Source of the DNA: Microbacterium hibisci
GTDB lineage: Bacteria > Actinomycetota > Actinomycetes > Actinomycetales > Microbacteriaceae
NCBI RefSeq assembly: GCF_015278255.1
Contig: NZ_JADIJC010000008.1
Location: 124,001 to 188,000 of the forward strand
Length of the DNA stretch: 64,000 bases
Direction: 5' to 3'
Shown: positions 24,255 to 35,005 of the stretch, one piece after another
How the letters are laid out: each line of letters begins with the position of its first letter
How positions within the stretch are numbered: position 1 is the first letter of the stretch
The notes under the pieces: model-generated
What the model saw: the letters and a program-made list of their open reading frames with translations, nothing else
Databases searched by the model: none
What the model was told of the DNA's origin: nothing
Position numbers and translations under genes: made by a program

Positions 24255-26014
24255 AAGACCTGGTGTCCAACCAGATCGTCCGCTACCTCGAAGCGCGCGA
24301 CGTCGCGCACGTCTTCGGGCTCTGCGGTCACACCAACATCGCGCTCCTGGCAGCGCTGGAGAAGAGCGAGCGCATCTCGTTCGTGAACGTCCGCCACGAG
24401 CAGATCGCCGCCCACGCGGCCGACGGCTACGCGAGGGTGACCAAGCGGGCGGGGGTGGTGCTGACGCACCTCGGCCCGGGCCTCACCAACGCCGCGACCG
24501 GCGTCGCCAACGCCGCCCTGGACTCCATCCCCCTGGTCGTGATCGCCGGCGACGTGCCGACGCACTACTTCGGCAAGCACCCCCACCAGGAGATCAACCT
24601 CCACGCCGACGCCGCGCAGTACGAGATCTATCGCCCGTTCGTGAAGCGCGCCTGGCGGGTCGACCAGCCGCACCTCGTGGCCGAGGTGCTCGACAAGGCG
24701 TTCACCCTCGCCGAGAGCGGACGCCCTGGACCGGTCCTCGTCGACGTGCCGATGGACGTGTTCTCGGCCGAGGTCGATGCGGCCCTCTTCGACAAGGTGA
24801 TGGGCAACACCCGCGCCCTCGCGCGGCCGTCGCTCGACGAGGCGGTGGCCGAGCAGATCGTGAAGAACCTGCTGGATGCCGAGAAGCCGGTGCTGTACGT
24901 CGGCGGCGGCATCGTCGCGGCAGACGCGGCGGCCGAGCTCGCCGAGTTCGCCGGCCTGCTGTCGCTGCCGGTGGCGCACAGCCTGATGGGCAAGGGCGCG
25001 GTACCTGACGACAGCCCGCTGGTGCTCGGCATGACGGGGTTCTGGGGCACCGCGTTCACCAACGAGACGACGCGGACCGCGGACTGGATCCTCGCCCTCG
25101 GCACCCGGTTCGCGGAGGCCGACTCGAGCTCGTGGTACGCCGAGTACACCTTCGACATCCCCGGCACGAAGCTCATGCAGATCGACATCGATCCGGCCGA
25201 GCTCGGCCGCAACTATCCGCTCGAGATCGGCGCGCTCGCCGACCTCAAGTCCGCGCTCACCGTGCTGATCCGGGTCGCCCGCCGCCTGGCGCCGGAGGGC
25301 GTGGATCGCTCGGCGCTGCTCGCGCGGATCGCCGACAGCCGGTCCACGGTGAGACGCGAGAACGCCGACGCGCAGGTCTCCGACGCGTGGCCGATGCGGC
25401 CCGAGCGGATCCTGTCCGAGACCCGCGAGGTGCTGCCCGCCGACGCGATCATCACGACCGATGTCGGGTGGAACAAGAACGGCGTGGGCCAGCAGTTCGA
25501 CATCCTCACGCCCGGGACGTTCCTCACCCCCGGCGGCTTCGCGACGATGGGCTTCGGCGCGCCGGCGGCGGTCGGCGCCAAGATCGCGCACCCCGATCGC
25601 GTCGTCGTCTCGCTCGTGGGCGACGGCGGCTTCGGCCAGAATCCGGCGGTGCTGGCGACGGCGCGCGAGGAGGGTGTCGCGGTCGTGTGGGTCGTGATGA
25701 ACAACAACGCGTTCGGCACCATCGCAGGGCTCGAGAAGGCGGCGTTCGACACCACCTACGGGACGGTCTTCGGCAGCGCCGACGACCCCATGTACACGGA
25801 CTTCGCCGCGATCGCGGAGGCGTACGGGGTCGACGGGATCAAGGTCGACTCGGCGGCGGACTTCAAGCCGGCGCTCGAGCGGGCGATCGCGCTGGGGCGC
25901 CCGGTCGTGATCGACGTGTCGATGGTCAATGTGCCGACCCCGACGACGGGCCACTGGAACATCCTCGACATCTACTCGCCCGACCAGCCGATCGAGCACG
26001 TCGCCACGCACTGA
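24251..26014 (+). CDS. Thiamine diphosphate-dependent lyase/decarboxylase (acetolactate synthase-like)
   Basis: This 587-residue protein has the three-domain TPP fold: PYR domain with catalytic Glu50 (NVRHEQ), a central FAD/nucleotide-type domain, and a PP domain with the metal motif VGDGGFGQN..MNNNAFG at about residues 456-487. Relatives include acetolactate synthase, oxalyl-CoA decarboxylase, sulfoacetaldehyde acetyltransferase and cyclic-1,2-dione hydrolases. With an acylating aldehyde dehydrogenase and a citrate-synthase-type enzyme in one operon, it could cleave a diketone or ketol and release the aldehyde used by the first gene. This is inference from context. Confidence 0.85.
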   Translation: MKDLVSNQIVRYLEARDVAHVFGLCGHTNIALLAALEKSERISFVNVRHEQIAAHAADGYARVTKRAGVVLTHLGPGLTNAATGVANAALDSIPLVVIAGDVPTHYFGKHPHQEINLHADAAQYEIYRPFVKRAWRVDQPHLVAEVLDKAFTLAESGRPGPVLVDVPMDVFSAEVDAALFDKVMGNTRALARPSLDEAVAEQIVKNLLDAEKPVLYVGGGIVAADAAAELAEFAGLLSLPVAHSLMGKGAVPDDSPLVLGMTGFWGTAFTNETTRTADWILALGTRFAEADSSSWYAEYTFDIPGTKLMQIDIDPAELGRNYPLEIGALADLKSALTVLIRVARRLAPEGVDRSALLARIADSRSTVRRENADAQVSDAWPMRPERILSETREVLPADAIITTDVGWNKNGVGQQFDILTPGTFLTPGGFATMGFGAPAAVGAKIAHPDRVVVSLVGDGGFGQNPAVLATAREEGVAVVWVVMNNNAFGTIAGLEKAAFDTTYGTVFGSADDPMYTDFAAIAEAYGVDGIKVDSAADFKPALERAIALGRPVVIDVSMVNVPTPTTGHWNILDIYSPDQPIEHVATH

Positions 26015-26049
26015 CGGAACGGTCCGGACATGAACAGGGGGCAGCGCCC

Positions 26050-28803
26050 ATGAGTCCTCAGCGGCCGCTGGACGTGTCGATCTCGAGCGTGTGCCTGTCA
26101 GGCACGCTGGAGGACAAGCTCCGGGCCGCCGCGGCGGCGGGGTTCCCGGGCGTGGAGCTGCTCGAGTACGACCTCATCGTGTCGCCGTGGGCTCCCGCAC
26201 GGGTGGCGCGAGAGGCCGCCGACCTCGGCGTGTCGATCGAGGTGTATCAGCCGTTCCACGTCGAGACCGTGCCCCCGGAGCTGTTCGGCGGGGTGCTCCG
26301 CCGCGCCGAGCGCAAGTTCGAGCTGCTGTCGCAGCTCGGGGCACGCGTGCTCGTGTGCTGCTCCTCGCGCAGCGACAGCGGCGTCGACGACGAGGCCCTC
26401 ACGCTCGAGCAGCTGCACGCGCTGGCGGAACGGGCGGGTGACCGCGGGCTGCGGCTCGCGTACGAAGCCGTGCCATGGGGGCGTGTCCGTACGCACCGGG
26501 AGGCAGGGCGGCTGATCGGGCAGGTCGATCACCCGGCGCTCGGGCTGTGTCTCGACAGCTTCCACGTGCTGTCGGCGGGCGATGATCCGGCCACGCTCGC
26601 GCAGGTGGCGGGCGACCGTATCTTCCATGTGCAGCTCGCCGACGCGCCCCGTCTCGACATGGATGTGCGGGAGTGGAGCCTTCACTACCGGATGTTCCCG
26701 GGGCAGGGAGTCCTGGACGTCGCCGGGTTCCTGGGCGAGGTGCTGGCGACGCGCTACACGGGTCCGGTGGCGCTCGAGGTCTTCAACGACGTCTACCAGC
26801 AAGAGGATCCTCGGCACGCCGCGATCGATGCGATGCGCTCGCTGCGTGCCCTGACCGAGGCCGTCGCGTCCCGGTACCCGGACGCCGCACCCGCCGCATC
26901 CGCCGCCCCCGCCGCCCCCGCCGCGCCCGCCGCACCGTCGGCGGTGGCGCTGACGGAGGCGCCTCGACTGGACGGCTTCGCCTTCGTCGAGCTCGCGGTC
27001 GATGAGGTGTCAGGTCCCCTGATGTCGCGAGCCCTCGCGGCGCTCGGGTTCGCGCACGTCGGCCGGCACCGCTCCAAGCCCGTCGAGCTCTGGCAGCAGG
27101 GCGAGGCGCGGGTGCTGCTCAACTCGGCGCCGGACCGCTCGATCACACCTGCGACCTCGGCGATCTGCGCGTTGGCGGTCCGCACTGAGGACGCGGGGGC
27201 ATCGATGCGGCGGGCCGAGAGCCTGCTCGCGCCGAAGCTCGCGCGCCGGCGCGCGGCGGACGAGATCGACCTTGCCGCCGTGGCGATGCCCGACGGAACG
27301 GCCCTGTTCTTCTGCGACGACGGTGCCGGCGCCCGCTGGGCCGACGACTTCGCGCCGACGGGCGCAGACGCCGACCCGTCGCCGTTCCTGACGGCCATCG
27401 ACCACGTGGCGGTCACCGAGTCGATCGACGACTTCGACCAGTCGGCGCTGTTCCTCCACTCGGTGCTCGGCCTCGTCCCGCAGGAGCTGACCGAGATCAC
27501 GGCCCCGTTCGGTCTGATCCGCACGTGGTCCGCGGGTGACCGCGACGGGCGGGTGCGCGTCGCGCTGAGCACCAACCCTCTGCGCCGTGGCGACTGGTCG
27601 CCGGGCGTGACGAGCCCGCAGCTGATCGCCTTCACCACCGACGACGCCGTCGCGTGTGCGCGGGCGCTCCGCGAGCGGGGCGCCCGCATCCTCGAGATGC
27701 CGGCCAACTACTACGACGATCTCGAGGCCCGGCTCTCCCTGCCGGCCGAGTTCGTCGCTGCGCTGCGCCAGAGCTCGATCCTCTACGCTCGCGGCGAGCG
27801 GGGGGAGTTCCTCCACTTCTTCACCGAGATGGTCGGCTCACGGGTCTTCTTCGAGGTCGTGCAGCGGATCGACGGGTACGACGGCTTCGGCGACCCCCGC
27901 AGTGTGCCGCTGCGGATGGCCGCGCACCGCCGGCAGCGGATGCGGACGCTGGCGACCGCGGCGACGGAGACGGCGACCGAGCCCCGCCACGACTACTCAC
28001 TCGCGCACCTCACCGCCCTGAGCCTGTCGCCGCCGGAGCTGGTGGACGCCGCCGCCGCGGCGGGCTACCGCTACGTGGGACTGCGCATGACGAAGGTCAC
28101 CGCGCAAGAGCCCCACTATCCGCTGTCGTACGACCCGGCGCTGATGCGGGCGACCAAGACGCACCTGGCGGCGACCGGCGTCGAGGTGCTCGACATCGAG
28201 CTCGCCCGCATGACGTCGGGCGACAGCCCCCGCGACTACCTGCGGTTCCTGGAGGCCGGTGCCGAGCTCGGGGCGCGGCACGTCATCACGCAGCTGCCCG
28301 ACGCGGACTTCGCGCGCAAGACCGATCGGTTCGCGGAGCTCTGCCGGCTCGCGCAGCCGCTCGGGCTGACGATCGACCTGGAGTTCCCGTCCTGGACCGA
28401 GACGGGGACCCTCGCCGAGGCGACGCGCGTGCTGCGCGCAGCGGACCAGCCGAACGCCGGAATGCTCATCGACCTGCTCCACTTCGCCCGCTCCGGCTCG
28501 AGCCTCGACGACTTGCGGGCTCTGCCGCCGGAGTGGTTCCACTACGCGCATGTGTGCGACGCGCCCGCTGAGATCCCGACCACGACGGCGGAGCTCATCC
28601 ACACCGCACGCTTCGAGCGGCTCTTTCCGGGTGAGGGCGGCATCGACATGCGGGGCATCCTCGCGGCGCTGCCGGACGGCATCCCGTACGCGCTCGAGAT
28701 CCCGCGCGCGATGCTCGTGGCGCAGGTGGGGGCGAAGGAGCACGCACGTCTTGCGATCGGCGCGGCGCGTCGGCACCTGGATGCCGCGCAGCTCGTGGCC
28801 TGA
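26050..28803 (+). CDS. Three-domain fusion: QsuB-like TIM barrel, HPPD-like domain, second TIM barrel
   Basis: This 917-residue protein starts at ATG 26050. Residues 1-275 are a QsuB-like barrel with metal ligands Glu139, Asp169, Gln195 and Glu243 intact. An Ala/Pro linker (278-298) leads to a HPPD-like double VOC domain (about 300-620). A second xylose-isomerase-like barrel occupies 648-917 (ELVDAAAAAGYRYVGLRM to LFPGEGGIDMRGIL). In the VOC domain the central metal-ligand His of PQHIAF is Leu525 (PQLIAF), so dioxygenase-type metal binding is probably lost. It is the last gene of the operon and a divergent paralogue of the gene at 8686. Confidence 0.85.
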   Translation: MSPQRPLDVSISSVCLSGTLEDKLRAAAAAGFPGVELLEYDLIVSPWAPARVAREAADLGVSIEVYQPFHVETVPPELFGGVLRRAERKFELLSQLGARVLVCCSSRSDSGVDDEALTLEQLHALAERAGDRGLRLAYEAVPWGRVRTHREAGRLIGQVDHPALGLCLDSFHVLSAGDDPATLAQVAGDRIFHVQLADAPRLDMDVREWSLHYRMFPGQGVLDVAGFLGEVLATRYTGPVALEVFNDVYQQEDPRHAAIDAMRSLRALTEAVASRYPDAAPAASAAPAAPAAPAAPSAVALTEAPRLDGFAFVELAVDEVSGPLMSRALAALGFAHVGRHRSKPVELWQQGEARVLLNSAPDRSITPATSAICALAVRTEDAGASMRRAESLLAPKLARRRAADEIDLAAVAMPDGTALFFCDDGAGARWADDFAPTGADADPSPFLTAIDHVAVTESIDDFDQSALFLHSVLGLVPQELTEITAPFGLIRTWSAGDRDGRVRVALSTNPLRRGDWSPGVTSPQLIAFTTDDAVACARALRERGARILEMPANYYDDLEARLSLPAEFVAALRQSSILYARGERGEFLHFFTEMVGSRVFFEVVQRIDGYDGFGDPRSVPLRMAAHRRQRMRTLATAATETATEPRHDYSLAHLTALSLSPPELVDAAAAAGYRYVGLRMTKVTAQEPHYPLSYDPALMRATKTHLAATGVEVLDIELARMTSGDSPRDYLRFLEAGAELGARHVITQLPDADFARKTDRFAELCRLAQPLGLTIDLEFPSWTETGTLAEATRVLRAADQPNAGMLIDLLHFARSGSSLDDLRALPPEWFHYAHVCDAPAEIPTTTAELIHTARFERLFPGEGGIDMRGILAALPDGIPYALEIPRAMLVAQVGAKEHARLAIGAARRHLDAAQLVA

Positions 28804-28810
28804 TCGCGCC

Positions 28811-28834
28811 GCCGCCGCTACAGCCAGCGGCGGC
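28811..28834. terminator. 9-bp hairpin between convergent genes
   Basis: GCCGCCGCT (28811-28819) pairs with AGCGGCGGC (28826-28834) around ACAGCC. It overlaps the last codons of the corA-type gene and can end both it and the catabolic operon. Confidence 0.55.
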
Positions 28835-30077
28835 GCTTGAACAGCCCGTAGATCACGAGGTCGATGGCCACGATCGCGCATCCGATGGCCACCCAGCCGT
28901 ACTGCCACTGCACCAGCGGAATGTTGTCGAAGTTCATGCCGTACAGCCCGGCGATGAGCGTCGGGACGGCGAGAAGGGCGGCGAACGCCGAGATCGTCCG
29001 CATGTCCTGGTTCTGTCGCGCGGCGACGCTGTTCTCGTAGCTCGAGAGGATGGCGTCGAGACCCTTGCTCTGGTTGTTGATCAGCGCCGCGGTGCCGGCG
29101 GCGTCGTCGAGGAGATCGTGCAGGTAGGGGACGATCTGCTCGGTGCCGACCTTCAGCGTCTCGAGGTGCCTCGTGCTCTCGTGCAGCGCGGCGGCGATGC
29201 TCGACACGGCGCGGTCGACCCGCCCGATCTTCTTGCGCAGCCGATAGATGCGTCGATGGTCCTCGCGGCTCGACTCGCTGAAGACCTGCTCCTCCAGCTC
29301 TTCGAGCGCGGTCTCGATGTCGGCGGCCGCCTTGGCGTAGCCGTCGACGATCTGGGCCATGATCGTGTACGCGGCGGGCATGGTGTCGTTGCGGGCGTCG
29401 GGGGGTGCGTCGGCCAGCAGCCGGGGCAGATCAGGCAGCTCGGCGCCGTTGCCCCGCTGCACCGTGAGGAGCCAGCCCTCGCCGATGTACAGGTACGTCT
29501 CGCCGAGCAGCAGCGCGTCATCCTCCGTGCGCAGCACGTTCCACAGCATGACGAACAGGTGCTCGTCGAACTTCTGCACCTTCGGCTGCTGGCGGCGCGA
29601 CACGACGTCGGCGACGGCGGTGGGATGGATGCCGAGCACGTCGCGCGCCTGGCGCACCGTGTCTTCGTCGGGCTCGACGAGGTGCAGCCACACGAAATGC
29701 CTCCGGCGGAAGCGACGGAGCCTCGACGGGACGTCCTCCAGCTCGAGGTCGTCGATCGACTCGATCTCGTCGCCGACGCGGAAGACCCGCAGCACCTCGC
29801 CGGACGCGGCGGAAGGCGCCTCCTCGGTGTTCGAGCGGTCCTCGGTGGCCGCGGCGCCTGCGCCGTCCTCCGCCTCCCGCTGCGCGCCCTCGGGCGCCGC
29901 GGTGCGCTCGGGCTCCGCGGTCTGGTCGGGCTCCGCGGTGCGGTCGGACCCTGCGGTCTTCTCGGGCTCCGCGGTGCGCTCCGACGCGGCGGTCTGCTCG
30001 GGCGCGTCGGCGTCGGCGACCGCGGTCTCGGGCTCGACCGCGCGTGGCTCCTGGTCGTATTCGGTGGGGTGGGGCAT
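28818..30077 (-). CDS. CorA-type Mg2+/divalent cation transporter with acidic repeat N-terminus
   Basis: This 419-residue protein has the CorA cytoplasmic funnel, a long stalk helix and two C-terminal membrane helices bearing the GMN selectivity motif (LYGMNFDNIP), ending in the basic KRRRWL. The first ~95 residues are an Ala/Glu/Thr/Pro-rich extension with repeats such as TAEPEKTAGSDRTAEPDQT. They are encoded by in-frame imperfect DNA repeats at about 29900-30000. A second CorA lacking this extension lies at 48247. Confidence 0.88.
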   Translation of the reverse strand: MPHPTEYDQEPRAVEPETAVADADAPEQTAASERTAEPEKTAGSDRTAEPDQTAEPERTAAPEGAQREAEDGAGAAATEDRSNTEEAPSAASGEVLRVFRVGDEIESIDDLELEDVPSRLRRFRRRHFVWLHLVEPDEDTVRQARDVLGIHPTAVADVVSRRQQPKVQKFDEHLFVMLWNVLRTEDDALLLGETYLYIGEGWLLTVQRGNGAELPDLPRLLADAPPDARNDTMPAAYTIMAQIVDGYAKAAADIETALEELEEQVFSESSREDHRRIYRLRKKIGRVDRAVSSIAAALHESTRHLETLKVGTEQIVPYLHDLLDDAAGTAALINNQSKGLDAILSSYENSVAARQNQDMRTISAFAALLAVPTLIAGLYGMNFDNIPLVQWQYGWVAIGCAIVAIDLVIYGLFKRRRWL

Positions 30078-30251
30078 CGACGAATCCTCACGGCTGTGGT
30101 GCCCTGCGACCGTAGGCGCGCGCCGAGCACCCGCGAAGGGGCTTGTCGCGGAGCGCCGTCTGTGCTTCGCCACCCGCTTCCGCCGCGGCCGGGCTCCCGA
30201 GGCGATGCCCAGGGGGTGTCGCCGAGGCCGTCCGCGGCCTACTCTCCAAGC

Positions 30252-32972
<2,721 letters not shown>

Positions 32973-32982
32973 ATCATGCAGT

Positions 32983-33009
32983 TTTGCACTCCACGTGCCA
33001 TCGTGCAAA
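32983..33009 (-). promoter_or_regulatory. Candidate TetR operator
   Basis: TTTGCAC (32983-32989) and GTGCAAA (33003-33009) form an inverted repeat with 13-nt spacing just upstream of the chosen tetR start. CTGCA/TGCAG arms (32957-32981) give a second, weaker dyad overlapping the start. Confidence 0.5.
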
Positions 33010-33040
33010 TCGCCGTAACGTGGTCGTCGCCGGGCTCGGG

Positions 33041-33654
33041 CGTTTCGTCTCGCTCGTTCCTCGCTCGCTCAACGGCCGGGGGAGTCCGTCGAGTGCCGGT
33101 CGTTGAGCGGAGGGCGCTCTGGCGCCCGCAGACGAAACGCCTCGGGGCTCCGGCTCTGCGCCGGGTTCGGGGCGTTTCGTCTCGCTCGTTCCTCGCTCGC
33201 TCAACGGCCGGGACACGGTGCCACCGGTCGTTGAGCGGAGGGCGCTCTGGCGCCCGCGGACGAAACGCCTCGGGGCTCCGGTTCTCCGCCGGGTTCGGGG
33301 CGTTTCGTCTCGCTCGTTCCTCGCTCGCTCAACGGCCGGGCCACGGTGCCACCGGTCGTTGAGCGGAGGGCGCTCTGGCGCCCGCAGACGAAACGGCCTC
33401 GGGGCTCCGGTTCTGCGCCGGGTTCGGGGCGTTTCGTCTCGCTCGTTCCTCGCTCGCTCAACGGCCGGGACACGGTGCCACCGGTCGTTGAGCGGAGGGC
33501 GCTCTGGCGCCCGCGGACGAAACGGCCTCGGGGCTCCGGGGAAGGCCGGGTTCGGGGCGTTTCGTCTCACTCGTTCCTCGCTCGCTCAACGGCCGGGACA
33601 CGGTGCCACCTGTCGTTGAGCGGAGGGCGCTCTGGCGCCCGCAGACGAAACGCC
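33041..33654. repeat. Array 1 of a ~128-bp palindromic repeat (five units)
   Basis: Units start at 33041, 33173, 33301, 33430 and 33558 (periods 132, 128, 129, 128). Each begins with CGTTTCGTCTCGCTCGTTCC. The outer arms GGCGTTTCGTCT/AGACGAAACGCC and the inner arms CGCTCAACGGCCGG/CCGGTCGTTGAGCG pair, and a small GGGCG/CGCCC hairpin sits inside. The array fills most of the 717-bp gap between tetR and the next regulator. Open frames through it on both strands are not genes. Confidence 0.92.
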
Positions 33655-33689
33655 TCGGGCCTTCCATCGACGCCGGGTTCGGGCCGCCT

Positions 33690-34796
33690 TCAGACGGCCG
33701 TGCGCGCCGTCGAGCCGCGCGTCTGCAGCTCGGGCAGCAGCTGCACGCGCTGCACGGGGCGGCGCTCGCCGTCGCTGAGGCGCGCCACCATGGTCTCGAC
33801 CGCGAGTCGCCCCACCTGCTGCTTCGGTGGACGCAGCGCGGTGATCGGAGGCTCGGCGCTCTCGGCGACCTCGTCGTCGTACGCGACGATCGCGAGGTCG
33901 TCGGGGATCGACCAGCCATGGTCGCGTGCGTACTGTTGCAGCAGCACCGCCTGCGGGTCGTTGTGGATCAGCATGGCGGTGGTTCCCGTGTCGCGGACGG
34001 TGCGCAGGAGATCGGCGATGGTGCGCTCGCGCTCGCCGCCGTCGAGGGAGTCGAGGGTGGTGTCGAGGTCGAACGTCGCCGTGAGGCCGAGCTCGGCCAC
34101 CGCCCGCGCCCACCCGCGCCGGAGCTGCCACGATGTGGGCGACCCCGGTGAGGCGAGCAGCCCGACGCGTCGATGGCCGAGGGCGGCGAGGTGGTGCGCG
34201 GCCAGCGATCCGCCGAAGACGTGGTCGGTCGTGACCCACTCCAGTCTCGTCACGGCGAGCGCTGACGGCACCCGGCGTTCGGCCAGGACGACCGGGATCG
34301 GCAGCGCGTCGAGCCACTGCAGCAGCGCCGACCCCTCGGGCCCCTGCGTCTCGGTCGCCACGATGAGCCCGTGGAGCGTGCCCGACTCGGCGAGCGAGCT
34401 GATCTGCCGCCGCTGGTCGGCGGGGGAGTAGCTCGCGCCGCGCAGCACCAGCTGCACACCGGCGTCGGTGGCTGCGGCCCGCGCGCCGATGATGATGGGC
34501 GGCCAGTAGTACCCGAGCGACGGGACGACCATGCCGACGCGGAACCGGGGCGGACCCGACGTCGGGACCCCGTGCGGGACGGAGGTGTCGAGCCGGCTGC
34601 GGAGCGTCGCCCCGCCGTGGACGCGGGTCAGCAGACCGCGATCGGCGAGGGCTCCGATGTCGCGGCGGATCGTCAGCTCGGCGACGCCCAGCTCCTTCGC
34701 GAGGTCCGCGACGCGCACCGATCCCGTGCGGCGCAGCTCGTCCATGATGCGCTCACGTCGCGACAGCCCGAACGGCGGTGGTGCGCTGGCCTCCAC
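33690..34796 (-). CDS. Hybrid regulator: DeoR-type winged helix with LacI-type sugar-binding domain
   Basis: GTG 34796 is preferred because GAAGGAG lies 6 nt upstream; this gives 368 residues. The N-terminus is a DeoR-type winged helix (SRRERIMDELRRTGSVRVADLAKEL, LTIRRDIGALADRGLLTRVHGGA). The rest is a periplasmic-binding-protein-like ligand domain as in LacI repressors (FRVGMVVPSLGYYWPPIIIG, HRRVGLLASPGS, DDLAIVAYDD). It is divergent from the glycosidase gene and probably controls it, with a sugar as effector. Confidence 0.88.
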   Translation of the reverse strand: MEASAPPPFGLSRRERIMDELRRTGSVRVADLAKELGVAELTIRRDIGALADRGLLTRVHGGATLRSRLDTSVPHGVPTSGPPRFRVGMVVPSLGYYWPPIIIGARAAATDAGVQLVLRGASYSPADQRRQISSLAESGTLHGLIVATETQGPEGSALLQWLDALPIPVVLAERRVPSALAVTRLEWVTTDHVFGGSLAAHHLAALGHRRVGLLASPGSPTSWQLRRGWARAVAELGLTATFDLDTTLDSLDGGERERTIADLLRTVRDTGTTAMLIHNDPQAVLLQQYARDHGWSIPDDLAIVAYDDEVAESAEPPITALRPPKQQVGRLAVETMVARLSDGERRPVQRVQLLPELQTRGSTARTAV

Positions 34797-34826
34797 GGCG
34801 ATCTCCTTCGATGCGCGTGCGTTCGT

Positions 34827-34925
34827 GTTCGTTTCGAACGTAGTGGTTCGCGGCTGACGCCGCCGAATCGCGGCATCCGCCATATTCGTGTGTGCGAATG
34901 GATGCGAGTGTGTTCGATTCTGAAC
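34827..34925. promoter_or_regulatory. Cluster of three TTCG/CGAA dyads in a divergent promoter region
   Basis: GTTCG-TTT-CGAAC (34827-34839), ATTCG-TGTGTG-CGAAT (34884-34899) and GTTC-GATTCT-GAAC (34912-34925) lie between the hybrid regulator and the glycosidase. TTCG-type half-sites are common among DeoR-family operators, in line with the regulator's DNA-binding domain. Confidence 0.55.
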
Positions 34926-35005
34926 GATTCGCTTCCGCGGTCGAGAGGCCGATGATTCGCTGGCAGGCGACCCCAGTGGGCTCTCTTTCGACGACGAGGA
35001 ACTCC

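Noticed and set aside
21914..26014. Isethionate/sulfoacetate degradation operon
   Set aside because: The dehydrogenase and TPP enzyme resemble SauS and Xsc in family only. No sulfonate-specific gene is present and the island is full of cyclohexane-acid enzymes. Kept as an alternative, not a call.
32974..33619. Open frames through the repeat array (both strands), encoding stretches such as RPLSERGTSETKRPEPG
   Set aside because: They are translations of the palindromic repeat, occur on both strands and in several frames, and have no ribosome site.
33041..33654. CRISPR array
   Set aside because: Period is about 128 bp, repeats cover nearly the whole unit, there are no unique spacers of 30-40 nt and no cas genes.
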